A stretch of DNA of 46,092 bases from Acidovorax sp. HMWF029 (lineage in GTDB: Bacteria > Pseudomonadota > Gammaproteobacteria > Burkholderiales > Burkholderiaceae_C). The notes beneath the pieces are model-generated. The model had not been told where the DNA came from. It worked only from the letters and a program-made list of their open reading frames with translations, and did no database searches. Below are positions 24,982 to 33,419 of this stretch, in pieces. The translations under genes were made by a program, and so were the position numbers. Each line of letters begins with the position of its first letter. The stretch's first letter is position 1. Location of the stretch: NCBI RefSeq assembly GCF_003060895.1, contig NZ_QAIH01000007.1:1-46092 (forward strand), read 5' to 3'.

Positions 24982-26673
24982 TCAGGGACGCCCAGTCCTC
25001 AGGATCTGCAAAATTTCATTTTTCTTGCGCTGGCGCTCCAGGTCTACAACGGGCGGGTGCGGCAAAGCAGTGGGACATACACCATAGGACGCACAAGGGG
25101 GTGGAGGAACCACTTCCGACAGGCTTTCTGCGGCCTCAAGGGCTGGCTGGACCGGAGCCTCGCGATTCATGCGATTCATGCGAACCTGCAAGGGCACACC
25201 CCGCTCCACCAAGAAACGCACCACGGCGGGCTCATACATTGAGATTGCAATGCCCAATGCACTTTCTCCCCAAGCAGTGGCCCCACCAAGGTCCAGTCCG
25301 CGTTCGTGCATAGCCTCCAGCACAGGCAGCGCCACCTCTCCCTGGCGGGCCACATGCACCACTGCCTCGGCTACTTTCGGGACCGGCACCCCGTTGCGCA
25401 CCATCCAGATCTGGTTGGCGGCGATTCGGGTACCCCGCAAATTTGCTGGGCCCAGGCTATTGATATCGGCCCCTGCCTGCTTCATGAAATCAAGGACTTC
25501 CACACTGGCGTAGCTCACAGCCTCTTCCAGGGGGGTCGTTTCCGGGTTAGATCGATAGGTGCGCCCCTTGGCATTGATATCCAGGCCCCCATCGAGCAGG
25601 CGCTGCACATCAGCCACAGTCCGAAGCCGAGACGTGTGGAACAGCGTGGTGCCATGCACAGTCCGGCTCGCCAGATTGCCGCCCCAGGCCAGCAGGCGGT
25701 CCAGGACCTCTGGGCTACCACCAGCTTCGACGACCAGGTCTGCATCGATGAATCGCTGCGCGCCACCGGCAAGATAGGCCTCGACCACTGGGGCGTTACG
25801 GTGCATCACTGCGCATTGCAAGCCCTCTCGCGTGCGGGATACCGCACCCGCTGCATGCAGCATCCGGATGACAGCGGCACGCTCAAGCACATTGCCCTCT
25901 CCCTTGCACGCTCCTTTCAATAGCGCGTCTCGTTGAGCGCTTTCCAGGGAACGCCCCTCGCTGCGTAGCCAGTTCTTGAAGTAGTCAAACTTTCCGAAAG
26001 CCAAGGCCATTTGGGCAATCTCGATCCGCTGCAAGCGGGTGGTTGCTATACCCGCGTGCGGCAAGCGTATAAACAAATCATCCCGCCGTCTTTCCAACGC
26101 GATGCGGTACAGGCTGGGCACGCGCACCCATCCCGTGCGTGCGAGAGATCGGGCAACCACCATGGCAGAGTCGCCTTCCAGCGCGAGAAAAGACTGCACC
26201 CACCGCAAGTCACGACAGTGACTGGAATGAGACCGGACAGAGTGATCACGCGTCGCCGGAAAAACCACTTCCATCTCGGCCCTGCGATTCTTTGCGCTGC
26301 CCTCATCTGTGTTGTTGTCCGCAATAGGCTGGCGTGCGCCTTTGGCCTCGGCGAGTACTCTGGTGGCACCCCACTGCGTGTTGTCCACAAACCATTGCTT
26401 CACAGCGAGCGCCCTTGCCATCGACAAGGCCTGTGCATTGCGTTCACGCGACGAGGCGTGCCCAACGACAATCAACACATCTATCGGCGTCGTTCCCACA
26501 CGGCACTTCAGCCTGTCGAGCTGGTCTATTTGCTCGCCGTGGAGGACTGACGAGCCTGGTTCAAAAAAAACATCGGCCGCTATCTGGAGAGGGCTAGAAG
26601 CCCAAGAGAGAGACGGCACCAGCGCGATCGCCAGCAACATTGACTGTGTGAAGGTGCGCAGCATGAACAGCAT
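24982..26673 (-). CDS. Exported OmpA-like domain and ankyrin-repeat fusion protein
   Basis: A 563-residue protein. Signal peptide at residues 1-25 (cleavage after SWA). Residues about 30-145 form an OmpA-C-like domain, the fold that binds peptidoglycan: FFEPGSSVLHGEQIDQLDRL, VLIVVGHASSRERNAQALSMARA, and KNRRAEMEVV. Residues about 240-500 are degenerate ankyrin repeats, for example PEVLDRLLAWGGNL, LLDGGLDINAKG and VVRFLVERGVPL. The C-terminus is Pro-rich. The start at 26673 (ATG) was taken; 26664 is possible. It stands alone between the YIP1-like and acyltransferase genes. A role in binding a partner at the cell wall is plausible. Confidence 0.75.
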   Translation of the reverse strand: MLFMLRTFTQSMLLAIALVPSLSWASSPLQIAADVFFEPGSSVLHGEQIDQLDRLKCRVGTTPIDVLIVVGHASSRERNAQALSMARALAVKQWFVDNTQWGATRVLAEAKGARQPIADNNTDEGSAKNRRAEMEVVFPATRDHSVRSHSSHCRDLRWVQSFLALEGDSAMVVARSLARTGWVRVPSLYRIALERRRDDLFIRLPHAGIATTRLQRIEIAQMALAFGKFDYFKNWLRSEGRSLESAQRDALLKGACKGEGNVLERAAVIRMLHAAGAVSRTREGLQCAVMHRNAPVVEAYLAGGAQRFIDADLVVEAGGSPEVLDRLLAWGGNLASRTVHGTTLFHTSRLRTVADVQRLLDGGLDINAKGRTYRSNPETTPLEEAVSYASVEVLDFMKQAGADINSLGPANLRGTRIAANQIWMVRNGVPVPKVAEAVVHVARQGEVALPVLEAMHERGLDLGGATAWGESALGIAISMYEPAVVRFLVERGVPLQVRMNRMNREAPVQPALEAAESLSEVVPPPPCASYGVCPTALPHPPVVDLERQRKKNEILQILRTGRP

Positions 26674-26831
26674 GACCACACTCTAATGCAACGTGGCGGC
26701 CGCCAAAATTTGCCCCAGTTGGAACCATGGGTCGGTGCAGGTGGCGGCGTGTTGAAGCCCAGGATTACGGTAGCCCTAGCGCTGATGAAGGCCAGGACCG
26801 CCCTCACAGTGACGACGGAGACTTTCCGTCC

Positions 26832-27569
26832 TCAGCTGCGGCGCAACCGGTCTACCGCCTGCTGGAGATCCTGTGTAAACACACGCCGATCGCGGCCACC
26901 GGGCAGCTCCGGCGGGCCATAGTGCACCACGGCCTCGATGGGCGGGGCGCTCAGCGTGCGCCAGATGGAGCCCACCAGGGTTTCGTCGCCGATGTAGCTG
27001 GGCGCAAAGCTGGTGGCGCCCGTGGCCTGGTCGGCAAAGCGCAGGCCCACGGGCTGCACCGGCGCCTGCGCGGCCACGGCGGCCTGCAGCAGGTTGGCGT
27101 GGAAGGGCAGCATCTCGCGGCCGTCGCCCGTGGTGCCTTCGGGGAACACGGCCAACACCTCACCGCGCGCCAGCGCCTCCTGCATGGACCGCACCATGCG
27201 CAGCGCGTCGCGGCGCGAACTGCGTTCGATGTAGAGCGTGCCAGCGGCCGTGGCCAGGGTGCCGATCAGCGGCCAGCCCTGCACGTCGGACTTGGAGACA
27301 AAACGACAGTGGCGTGCCGCATGCATCACGGGGATGTCGAGCCACGAGATGTGGTTGGCCACGAGCATCACCGGCCCGGCGACGGGCGGCTGGCCCAGGA
27401 TGCGCAGGCGAATGCCCGCATGGGCCAGCAGCTCCAGTGACCACGCCTGCACACGGGCGTGTTGCTGATCGGGCGAGAGCGCAGGAAAACGCAGCGCCAC
27501 GATGGCCAGCCCTTTGACGATGTGGCCCAGCAGGCGCAGCAGGCGCCAGCAGGCACGCAACGACTTCAC
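26832..27569 (-). CDS. Lysophospholipid acyltransferase (PlsC family)
   Basis: A 245-residue membrane-bound acyltransferase, likely 1-acylglycerol-3-phosphate O-acyltransferase. Seen: an N-terminal hydrophobic segment, the catalytic HX4D motif in NHISWLD (His73, Asp78), the FPEGTTGDG substrate-binding motif (142-150), and IERSSRRDA between them. It starts 27 bases after the pyrC' gene, so it may be cotranscribed with the pyr genes. Confidence 0.88.
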   Translation of the reverse strand: MKSLRACWRLLRLLGHIVKGLAIVALRFPALSPDQQHARVQAWSLELLAHAGIRLRILGQPPVAGPVMLVANHISWLDIPVMHAARHCRFVSKSDVQGWPLIGTLATAAGTLYIERSSRRDALRMVRSMQEALARGEVLAVFPEGTTGDGREMLPFHANLLQAAVAAQAPVQPVGLRFADQATGATSFAPSYIGDETLVGSIWRTLSAPPIEAVVHYGPPELPGGRDRRVFTQDLQQAVDRLRRS

Positions 27570-27596
27570 CGCAGGGCCTCGCAGCGTCGCACCACC

Positions 27597-28892
27597 TCAG
27601 CCTCGGTCAAACGCGACCTGGCCACCGACAAGCGTCATGCGCACGCGGCCGGGCAGCTCGTAGCCCGAGAAGGGGGTGTGCTTGCCCTGGCTGCGCAGCG
27701 CATCGTCCTGCACGGTCCATGCGGCCTGCGGGTCAAAAATGCACAGGTCACCCACGCCGCCCTCCACGATCTGGCCCACGCTGGCCTGCAACGTGCCCAG
27801 GGCGCTGCCGAGCACGCGCGCGGGCTCGGACGTGACGGTGGCGAGCGCGCGCTGCAGGGGCACGCCGCTGTCCTGCGACCACTTGAGCGCGAGCGACAAA
27901 AGCAGCTCCAGCCCCGTGGCGCCGGGCTCGGCCTCGGCAAACGGCAGGGTCTTGGCGTCTTCATCGACCGGGTTGTGGTCAGACACCAGGGCGTCGATGG
28001 TGCCATCGGCCAGTGCGGCATTCAGTGCATCGCGGTCGCGCTGCTGGCGCAGCGGGGGCGACAGGCGGGCGCGGCTGTCGAAGAAGCCGATGTCCACGTC
28101 GGTGAGGTGCAGCGAGTTGATGCTGACATCGGCCGTGACCTTCAGGCCCTCGGCCTTGGCGCGGCGGATCAGATCCACACCCGCAGCGCTGCTGATGCGG
28201 CACAGGTGCACGCGGGCGCCGGTGGTCTTGAGCAGTTCGAAGATGGTGTGCAGCGCGATGGTCTCGGCCGCCACGGGCACGCCCGACAGGCCCAGGCGCG
28301 TGGCCAGCGGGCCGCTGGCGGCCACGCCCTTGCCCAGGTGCATCTCTTGCGGGCGCAGCCACACGGTGTAGCCGAAGGTGGCGGCGTACTGCAGCGCGCG
28401 CTGCAGCACCTGGGTGCTGGCCAACGGCACCTCGGCCTGGCCAAAGCCCACGCAGCCAGATTCGGTCAGCTCGGCCATCTCGGTCAGCACCTCGCCCGCC
28501 AGGTTGCGGGTGAGTGCGCCCAGCGGGAACAGGCGCGACTGGTGCAGCTTCTCGGCGCGGAACTTGAGCATCTCGACCAGGCCCGGCTCGTCGAGCACGG
28601 GGTCGGTGTCGGGCGGGCAGACCAGGCTGGTCACGCCCCCGGCCACCGCGGCGGCCATCTCGGACTCGAGCATGCCTTCGTGCTCGTGGCCGGGCTCGCG
28701 CAGGCGCGCGGCCAGGTCCACCAGGCCGGGCAACACGATGCAGCCGGAGGCGTCCACCACGCGCTTGGGCGCGAAGTCGGGCGGCACGCGGTTCACGCCC
28801 ACGATGCGGCCTGCGGCAATTGCAATGTCACAGGTCTGGTCGAGGCCCGAGGCGGGGTCGATCAAGCGGCCGTTCTGGATCAGTATCTTCAT
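27597..28892 (-). CDS. pyrC': Dihydroorotase-like protein lacking the HxH metal site (PyrC')
   Basis: A 431-residue amidohydrolase-fold protein downstream of pyrB. The catalytic HxH before LREPG is replaced: DLAARLREPG has Ala61 and Arg63 where His is expected. PNTNP is also changed, to PPDTDP. Such PyrC' proteins in Pseudomonas are inactive as dihydroorotases but are needed to assemble aspartate carbamoyltransferase. It should serve that role here, and an active dihydroorotase should lie elsewhere. SDHNPVDEDAK near residue 300 retains the Asp/His. The start at 28892 begins MKILIQNGRLIDPAS. Confidence 0.85.
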   Translation of the reverse strand: MKILIQNGRLIDPASGLDQTCDIAIAAGRIVGVNRVPPDFAPKRVVDASGCIVLPGLVDLAARLREPGHEHEGMLESEMAAAVAGGVTSLVCPPDTDPVLDEPGLVEMLKFRAEKLHQSRLFPLGALTRNLAGEVLTEMAELTESGCVGFGQAEVPLASTQVLQRALQYAATFGYTVWLRPQEMHLGKGVAASGPLATRLGLSGVPVAAETIALHTIFELLKTTGARVHLCRISSAAGVDLIRRAKAEGLKVTADVSINSLHLTDVDIGFFDSRARLSPPLRQQRDRDALNAALADGTIDALVSDHNPVDEDAKTLPFAEAEPGATGLELLLSLALKWSQDSGVPLQRALATVTSEPARVLGSALGTLQASVGQIVEGGVGDLCIFDPQAAWTVQDDALRSQGKHTPFSGYELPGRVRMTLVGGQVAFDRG

Positions 28893-28913
28893 GATTTCAA
28901 GCCAAATTGGCTG

Positions 28914-28945
28914 CCTCCGCGCATCTGGCATGCGCTAGCAGCTAT
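28914..28945. repeat. Short palindromic intergenic repeat, second copy
   Basis: CCTCCGCGCATCT-GG-CATGCGCT-AGC-AGCTAT, matching 22313-22344 except for the 2- and 3-base spacers. It lies in the 79-bp gap between pyrB and pyrC'. Confidence 0.75.
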
Positions 28946-28971
28946 GAAAACAGGAGCATTCATTCCAAGCA

Positions 28972-29934
28972 TCATGCCTCGTTACCAGCAACGATGGACA
29001 TCACGGCCATGCGCACGGCAATACCGAAAGTCACCTGCGGCAGGATCACGCTTTGTTTGCCATCGACCACGGCGGAGTCGATCTCCACGCCCCGGTTGAT
29101 AGGGCCGGGGTGCATCACGATGGCATCGGGCTTGGCCAGTTGCAGCTTTTCCTGGGTGAGGCCGAAGCTCTTGAAATACTCCTGGCTGGACGGCAGCAGC
29201 GCGCCGCTCATGCGCTCGTTCTGCAGGCGCAGCATGATGACCACGTCGGCGTCCTTGATGCCTTCCTCAAGCGTGTGGCACACGCGCACGCCCATCTGAG
29301 CCATGTCCGACGGCACCAGCGTGCGCGGGCCCACCACGCGCACTTCGGCGCAGCCCAGGGTGGTGAGGCCATGGATGTCGGAACGCGCGACGCGCGAGTG
29401 CAGCACGTCACCCACGATGGCCACCGTGAGGTTGCTGAAATCCTTTTTGTAGTGGCGGATGGTGTACATGTCCAGCAGCCCCTGCGTGGGGTGGGCATGG
29501 CGGCCGTCGCCTGCGTTGATCACGTGCACATGGGGCGCCACATGCTGCGCAATCAGGTAGGGCGCACCCGATTCGCTGTGCCGCACCACGAACAGGTCGG
29601 CCGCCATGGCCGAGAGGTTGGCGATGGTGTCCAGCAGCGACTCGCCCTTGCTGGCCGAGCTGCGCGCGATGTCGAGGTTGAGCACGTCGGCCGACAAGCG
29701 CTTGGCCGCGATCTCGAAGGTGGTGCGGGTGCGCGTGCTGTTCTCGAAGAACAGGTTGAACACGCTCTTGCCACGCAAGAGGGGCACCTTCTTCACTTCG
29801 CGGTCGTTCACGCTCACGAAGTTGGCGGCCGTGTCGAGGATGTGCGTGACGATGTCGCGCGGCAGGCCCTCGATGGACAGCAGGTGGATGAGTTCGCCGT
29901 TGCCGTTGAGTTGGGGATTGCGCTTGTGCAGCAC
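28972..29934 (-). CDS. pyrB: Aspartate carbamoyltransferase catalytic subunit
   Basis: A 320-residue enzyme of pyrimidine synthesis that joins carbamoyl phosphate to aspartate. Seen: [12 protein letters not shown] (carbamoyl-phosphate binding), [28 protein letters not shown], and [12 protein letters not shown] at the C-terminus. It begins 2 bases after the pyrR stop. The regulatory PyrI is absent, as expected when PyrC' forms the complex. Confidence 0.95.
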   Translation of the reverse strand: MLHKRNPQLNGNGELIHLLSIEGLPRDIVTHILDTAANFVSVNDREVKKVPLLRGKSVFNLFFENSTRTRTTFEIAAKRLSADVLNLDIARSSASKGESLLDTIANLSAMAADLFVVRHSESGAPYLIAQHVAPHVHVINAGDGRHAHPTQGLLDMYTIRHYKKDFSNLTVAIVGDVLHSRVARSDIHGLTTLGCAEVRVVGPRTLVPSDMAQMGVRVCHTLEEGIKDADVVIMLRLQNERMSGALLPSSQEYFKSFGLTQEKLQLAKPDAIVMHPGPINRGVEIDSAVVDGKQSVILPQVTFGIAVRMAVMSIVAGNEA

Positions 29935-29936
29935 GG

Positions 29937-30458
29937 TCAGGCCTCTTTGACTTGGAATTGGAAGATACCGCTGTCGTCACGCGCCAGGGCCAGCGACTGG
30001 GCGGCAGGCAAGGCCACGCGGGCGGCGGCAAAGTCGGCCTGCACGGGCAGCTCGCGCCCGCCCCGGTCTACCAGCACGGCCAGGCGCACGCTGGCGGGGC
30101 GGCCGTAGTCGAACAACTCGTTGAGCACGGCACGGATGGTGCGGCCGGTGTAGAGCACGTCGTCGAGCACCAGCACGTCGGCACCGTTCACATCGAACGG
30201 CAGCGAGGTCTGCGCGCTGGCCGACAGGCCGCGCTGGGCGAAATCATCGCGGTGCATCACCGACGAGAGCACGCCAGCCGGGCCTTCCAGGCCCAGGTCT
30301 TTTTGCAGGCGCTCGGCCAGCCAGGCACCGCCCGAGGCAATGCCCGCCAGGCGCGTGGTGGGGGTGAGCATGCTGCGCACGCCGCGCAGCAGTTCGCGGT
30401 ACAGCGCTTCGGCGTCAAGCACCAGGCTGCCAGTGGCTGCAGGGGATGGATGGCTCAT
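29937..30458 (-). CDS. pyrR: Pyrimidine operon regulator / uracil phosphoribosyltransferase
   Basis: A 173-residue phosphoribosyltransferase-fold protein. Seen: the PRPP-binding [13 protein letters not shown] motif, and [14 protein letters not shown] and HRDDFAQRG as in PyrR. In Bacillus it controls pyr mRNA attenuation; in proteobacteria that role is less clear. Its start overlaps the ruvX stop (ATGA). Confidence 0.9.
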   Translation of the reverse strand: MSHPSPAATGSLVLDAEALYRELLRGVRSMLTPTTRLAGIASGGAWLAERLQKDLGLEGPAGVLSSVMHRDDFAQRGLSASAQTSLPFDVNGADVLVLDDVLYTGRTIRAVLNELFDYGRPASVRLAVLVDRGGRELPVQADFAAARVALPAAQSLALARDDSGIFQFQVKEA

Positions 30459-30886
30459 GGGAGATTCCTCAAAAACTGTTCCAGGATGATGCAGGCGGAC
30501 GCTGCGTCCGCATCCTTGGCACCACCCGCGATGGCTTCGGTGGTGCTGTAGCGCTCGTCCACCTCGAACACCTGCAAGCCAAAACGCCCGCGCAGCTGGC
30601 GGCCGAACTTGAGAGCGCGTGCGGTGTTCTCGTGGCTCGCGCCATCAGGGTGGTAAGGCACGCCGATCACCAGCGCGTCGGGCTGCCATTCCTTGATGCG
30701 CTCGGCCACCTGGGCAAAACGGGCGTCGCCTTCGGCCTGGATGGTGCGCTGGGGCGTGGCACTGCGCAGCATGCGGTTGCCCGAAGCCACGCCTGTGCGC
30801 TTCTGACCAAAGTCAAAAGCAAGAAAAGTCTGGAAATGCGCAGGAACGGCTGGCGGCTGGGGAGACTGAGCGGACATGCCGGTCAT
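30455..30886 (-). CDS. ruvX: Putative pre-16S rRNA nuclease (YqgF/RuvX family)
   Basis: A 143-residue RNase H-fold protein. Seen: FLAFDFGQKRTGVA with the first catalytic Asp25, LVIGVPYHPDGASHE, VDERYSTTEA with the Glu, and KDADAASACIILEQFL with the final Asp. It matures the 16S rRNA 5' end in E. coli. Its start overlaps the yqgE stop by ATGA, so the whole yqgE-ruvX-pyrR run is coupled. An internal ATG at 30877 is possible. Confidence 0.93.
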   Translation of the reverse strand: MTGMSAQSPQPPAVPAHFQTFLAFDFGQKRTGVASGNRMLRSATPQRTIQAEGDARFAQVAERIKEWQPDALVIGVPYHPDGASHENTARALKFGRQLRGRFGLQVFEVDERYSTTEAIAGGAKDADAASACIILEQFLRNLP

Positions 30887-31482
30887 GCGTGCCCCGCCTC
30901 GGGCGACAGCATCCAGGCCTTCAGGCCCAGCAGCGACAGGGCCCGGTCATAACGTTCGGGCACTGGGGTGTCGAAAATCACCGACAGATCGGCCGCCACC
31001 GTCAGCCATGCGTTTTCGGCCAGCTCGGTCTCCAGTTGCCCCTCTCCCCAGGACGAATAGCCCAGCGTGACCAGCACGCGGCGAGGCCCAGCGCCGGTAG
31101 ACAGCGCCTCGAGCACGTCTTTGGACGTCGTCATCTCCAGCCCGCCGGGAATGGTCATTGTGGAGGCATAAGCCGGTTCATCGGTCTCGGCCTTGTCCAT
31201 GAGCATGGGTTCGTGCAGCACAAAGCCACGCTCGGTCTGCACGGGGCCGCCCTGGAAAACAGGCTCCCGGGTAAGGTCTTCGCGCCGCAGCGACAAATCG
31301 ACTTTGTCGAACAGGCTTTTGAGAGTGATGTCCGAGGGCTTGTTGATGATGAGCCCGAGCGCGCCGCGTTCGCTGTGCTCGCACAGGTAAACCACACTCC
31401 GCGCAAAAGACTCATCTTCCAGGCCGGGCATCGCAATCAGGAAGTGATGCGTCAGGTTGATGGGCGCAGAATCGAAAGACAT
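30883..31482 (-). CDS. yqgE: YqgE/AlgH family protein
   Basis: A 199-residue protein of the UPF0301 family. Seen: HHFLIAMPGLEDESFARSVVYLCEHSERGALGLIINKP at the N-terminus, VFQGGPVQTERGFVLH, and LVTLGYSSWGEGQLETELAENAWL, all diagnostic. Function is uncertain (AlgH was named for alginate control). It is the first gene of the pyr operon and only 21 bases from the divergent photolyase. Confidence 0.92.
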   Translation of the reverse strand: MSFDSAPINLTHHFLIAMPGLEDESFARSVVYLCEHSERGALGLIINKPSDITLKSLFDKVDLSLRREDLTREPVFQGGPVQTERGFVLHEPMLMDKAETDEPAYASTMTIPGGLEMTTSKDVLEALSTGAGPRRVLVTLGYSSWGEGQLETELAENAWLTVAADLSVIFDTPVPERYDRALSLLGLKAWMLSPEAGHA

Positions 31483-31503
31483 CCCTCAATTTTAACGGTG
31501 AAC

Positions 31504-33006
31504 ATGGCGCCTTCTTCCAGGCCTTGCGGGCCTCTCGAGTCTTCCTATCCCTGCGGCCTTGTCTGGTTCCGCCGCGACTTGCGCACAGCAGACCACGCCG
31601 CCCTGTACCGGGCGCTGACGCAATGCGAGCAGGTGCACTGCGTCTTCGTGCTGGACCGCGAGATTCTGGATGGCCTGCCCCGCAGAGACCGGCGGGTGGA
31701 ATTCATCCTCGCATCGCTGGAAGAACTGGATGTCTCGCTGCGCGCCCTGTGTGGCCAGCCGCAGGGCGGGCTCATCGTGCTGCATGCCGTAGCCAGCGAC
31801 GCGATCCCGGCCCTGGCGCACAGCCTGGGCGTGCAAGCAGTGTTTGCGAACCACGATGATGAGCCCCGGGCGCTGGCACGCGACAGCCTGGTGCGCACCC
31901 GCTTGGCTGCTGCGGGCAAGGCGTTCCACACCTTCAAGGACCACACGATTTTTGAACGCAGCGAGGTGCTGACACAGACCGGCAACCCCTACAGTGTGTT
32001 CACGCCCTACAAGAACGCCTGGCTCAAAAAAATCGACGCTTTCCAGCTCACAAGTTACCCGGTGGAGCGCCACGCGCACCGCCTGGCGCCCCGCCCCCAG
32101 GCGCATTGCCAGCCCATGCCCACGCTGGCGTCGCTGGGGTTCGAGGCCAGTGCGTCGCCAACCCCCGGGCTGCCCACCGGCGCCCGTGGCGCGCAGCAGC
32201 TGTTTGATGACTTTCTGGGCCGCATCGAGCGCTACGACCATGCGCGCGATTTCCCTGCCGTCAAGGGTCCCAGCTACCTCAGCGTGCACCTGCGCTTTGG
32301 CACCATCTCGCCACGGGTTCTGGCACGCACCGCGTACGGGCTGGTACAGGCAGGCAACCCTGGCGCCGCAACATGGCTGAGCGAGCTGATCTGGCGCGAC
32401 TTTTATTTTCAGATCCTGCACCACCACCCCCATGTGGTGGGCCACAGCTTCAAACCCGCCTACGACGCCATCCAGTGGGAAACCGGCCCCGAAGCCGACG
32501 CCCTGTTTGCCGCCTGGTGCGAGGGCCGCACCGGCTACCCGCTGGTGGATGCCGCCATGGCGCAAATCAACCAGACGGGCTACATGCACAACCGCCTGCG
32601 CATGGTGGTGGCGAGTTTCTTAGTGAAGGATCTGGGGATCGACTGGCGCCGAGGCGAGGCCTACTTTGCCATCCACCTCAATGACTTTGACCTGGCTGCC
32701 AACAATGGCGGCTGGCAGTGGGCCAGCTCCAGCGGATGCGATGCGCAGCCCTACTTCCGCATCTTCAACCCCGTGAGCCAGAGCCAAAAGTTCGACCCCG
32801 AGGGCAAGTTCATCCGGCGCTACCTGCCACAGCTGTCGCGCCTGCCGAACACGGCCCTGCATGCCCCCTGGCTAGCCCGCCCGCTGGAGCTGCAGGAGGC
32901 AGGAGTGCAGCTGGGCACCCACTATCCCATGCCCGTGGTGGAGCATGAGGCCGCGCGGCAGCGCACGCTGGAGCGGTATGCGGTGGTCAAAACAGCCCTG
33001 GGCTAA
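31504..33006 (+). CDS. phrB: Deoxyribodipyrimidine photolyase (class I)
   Basis: A 500-residue light-driven DNA-repair enzyme that splits cyclobutane dimers. Seen: the N-terminal antenna domain (LVWFRRDLRTADHAAL), and the FAD domain with KGPSYLSVHLRFGTISPR, ELIWRDFYFQIL, GYPLVDAAMAQINQTGYMHNRLRM, and GGWQWASSSGCDAQPYFRIFNP. Length fits (E. coli 472). The ATG at 31504 is used; no strong ribosome-binding site is seen. Transcription is divergent from yqgE. Confidence 0.93.
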   Translation: MAPSSRPCGPLESSYPCGLVWFRRDLRTADHAALYRALTQCEQVHCVFVLDREILDGLPRRDRRVEFILASLEELDVSLRALCGQPQGGLIVLHAVASDAIPALAHSLGVQAVFANHDDEPRALARDSLVRTRLAAAGKAFHTFKDHTIFERSEVLTQTGNPYSVFTPYKNAWLKKIDAFQLTSYPVERHAHRLAPRPQAHCQPMPTLASLGFEASASPTPGLPTGARGAQQLFDDFLGRIERYDHARDFPAVKGPSYLSVHLRFGTISPRVLARTAYGLVQAGNPGAATWLSELIWRDFYFQILHHHPHVVGHSFKPAYDAIQWETGPEADALFAAWCEGRTGYPLVDAAMAQINQTGYMHNRLRMVVASFLVKDLGIDWRRGEAYFAIHLNDFDLAANNGGWQWASSSGCDAQPYFRIFNPVSQSQKFDPEGKFIRRYLPQLSRLPNTALHAPWLARPLELQEAGVQLGTHYPMPVVEHEAARQRTLERYAVVKTALG

Positions 33007-33364
33007 CCCACTCATGACCGCAATGCCCTTGGATACAGGGGCCGTGTGGGAGGATTGGTAGCCTGCTGCGCTCAACGTTGCAGCGCCGGTGATTCACCAA
33101 TAGCTTGCGCCTGCTGAGAGATCGGCGCAAACGCTCCCTGCTGCCTGATGGTGGGCAGAGCGCCTGCCAGAAGCAGAAGACCGAAGGTCCGCTCCCTGGC
33201 CTCAAACGCCAGCCGCACCAGCCGGCGAGGGACGACAGAGGGCGACAGAGTTGCCGGGTCCATCAGCACCCAGCCTCTGTCGAAGGCAGATTATGGCTAG
33301 TCAGCACCAGAGCGCAGCCCCCTGCCCGCCATAACCTCTCCCGCCCCGGGAACATGACACCCTC
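33007..33364. other. Gap between the photolyase and the chp operon
   Basis: Apart from the possible small frame at 33072-33263 and the terminator at its end, I see no gene, repeat or RNA here. Its base composition is close to that of its neighbours. Confidence 0.5.
33072..33263 (-). CDS. Possible small protein of 63 residues
   Basis: An ATG at 33263 opens MDPATLSPSVVPRRLVRLAFEA and continues with FGLLLLAGALPTIRQQGAFAP. It has a balanced composition and a short hydrophobic stretch, with GAGG 11 bases upstream. No family is recognised; it could be a remnant or chance. It is close downstream of the chp terminator, so it would need its own promoter. Confidence 0.25.
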   Translation of the reverse strand: MDPATLSPSVVPRRLVRLAFEARERTFGLLLLAGALPTIRQQGAFAPISQQAQAIGESPALQR

Positions 33365-33402
33365 AAAAAACCACAGCCCCGCCTAAAAGAACGGGGCTGT
33401 GG
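33365..33402 (-). terminator. Intrinsic terminator of the Pil-Chp operon
   Basis: CCACAGCCCCG and CGGGGCTGTGG make an 11-bp stem with a 10-base loop, followed on the minus strand by six T. It starts 18 bases after the chpA stop codon. Confidence 0.93.
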
Positions 33403-33419
33403 GCGCTGAACAGGGTGTT

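Noticed and set aside
25162..25179. 9-bp tandem repeat GCGATTCAT in the OmpA-ankyrin gene
   Set aside because: It encodes MNRMNR in frame, with only two copies, so it is a minor in-frame duplication and not a separate element.
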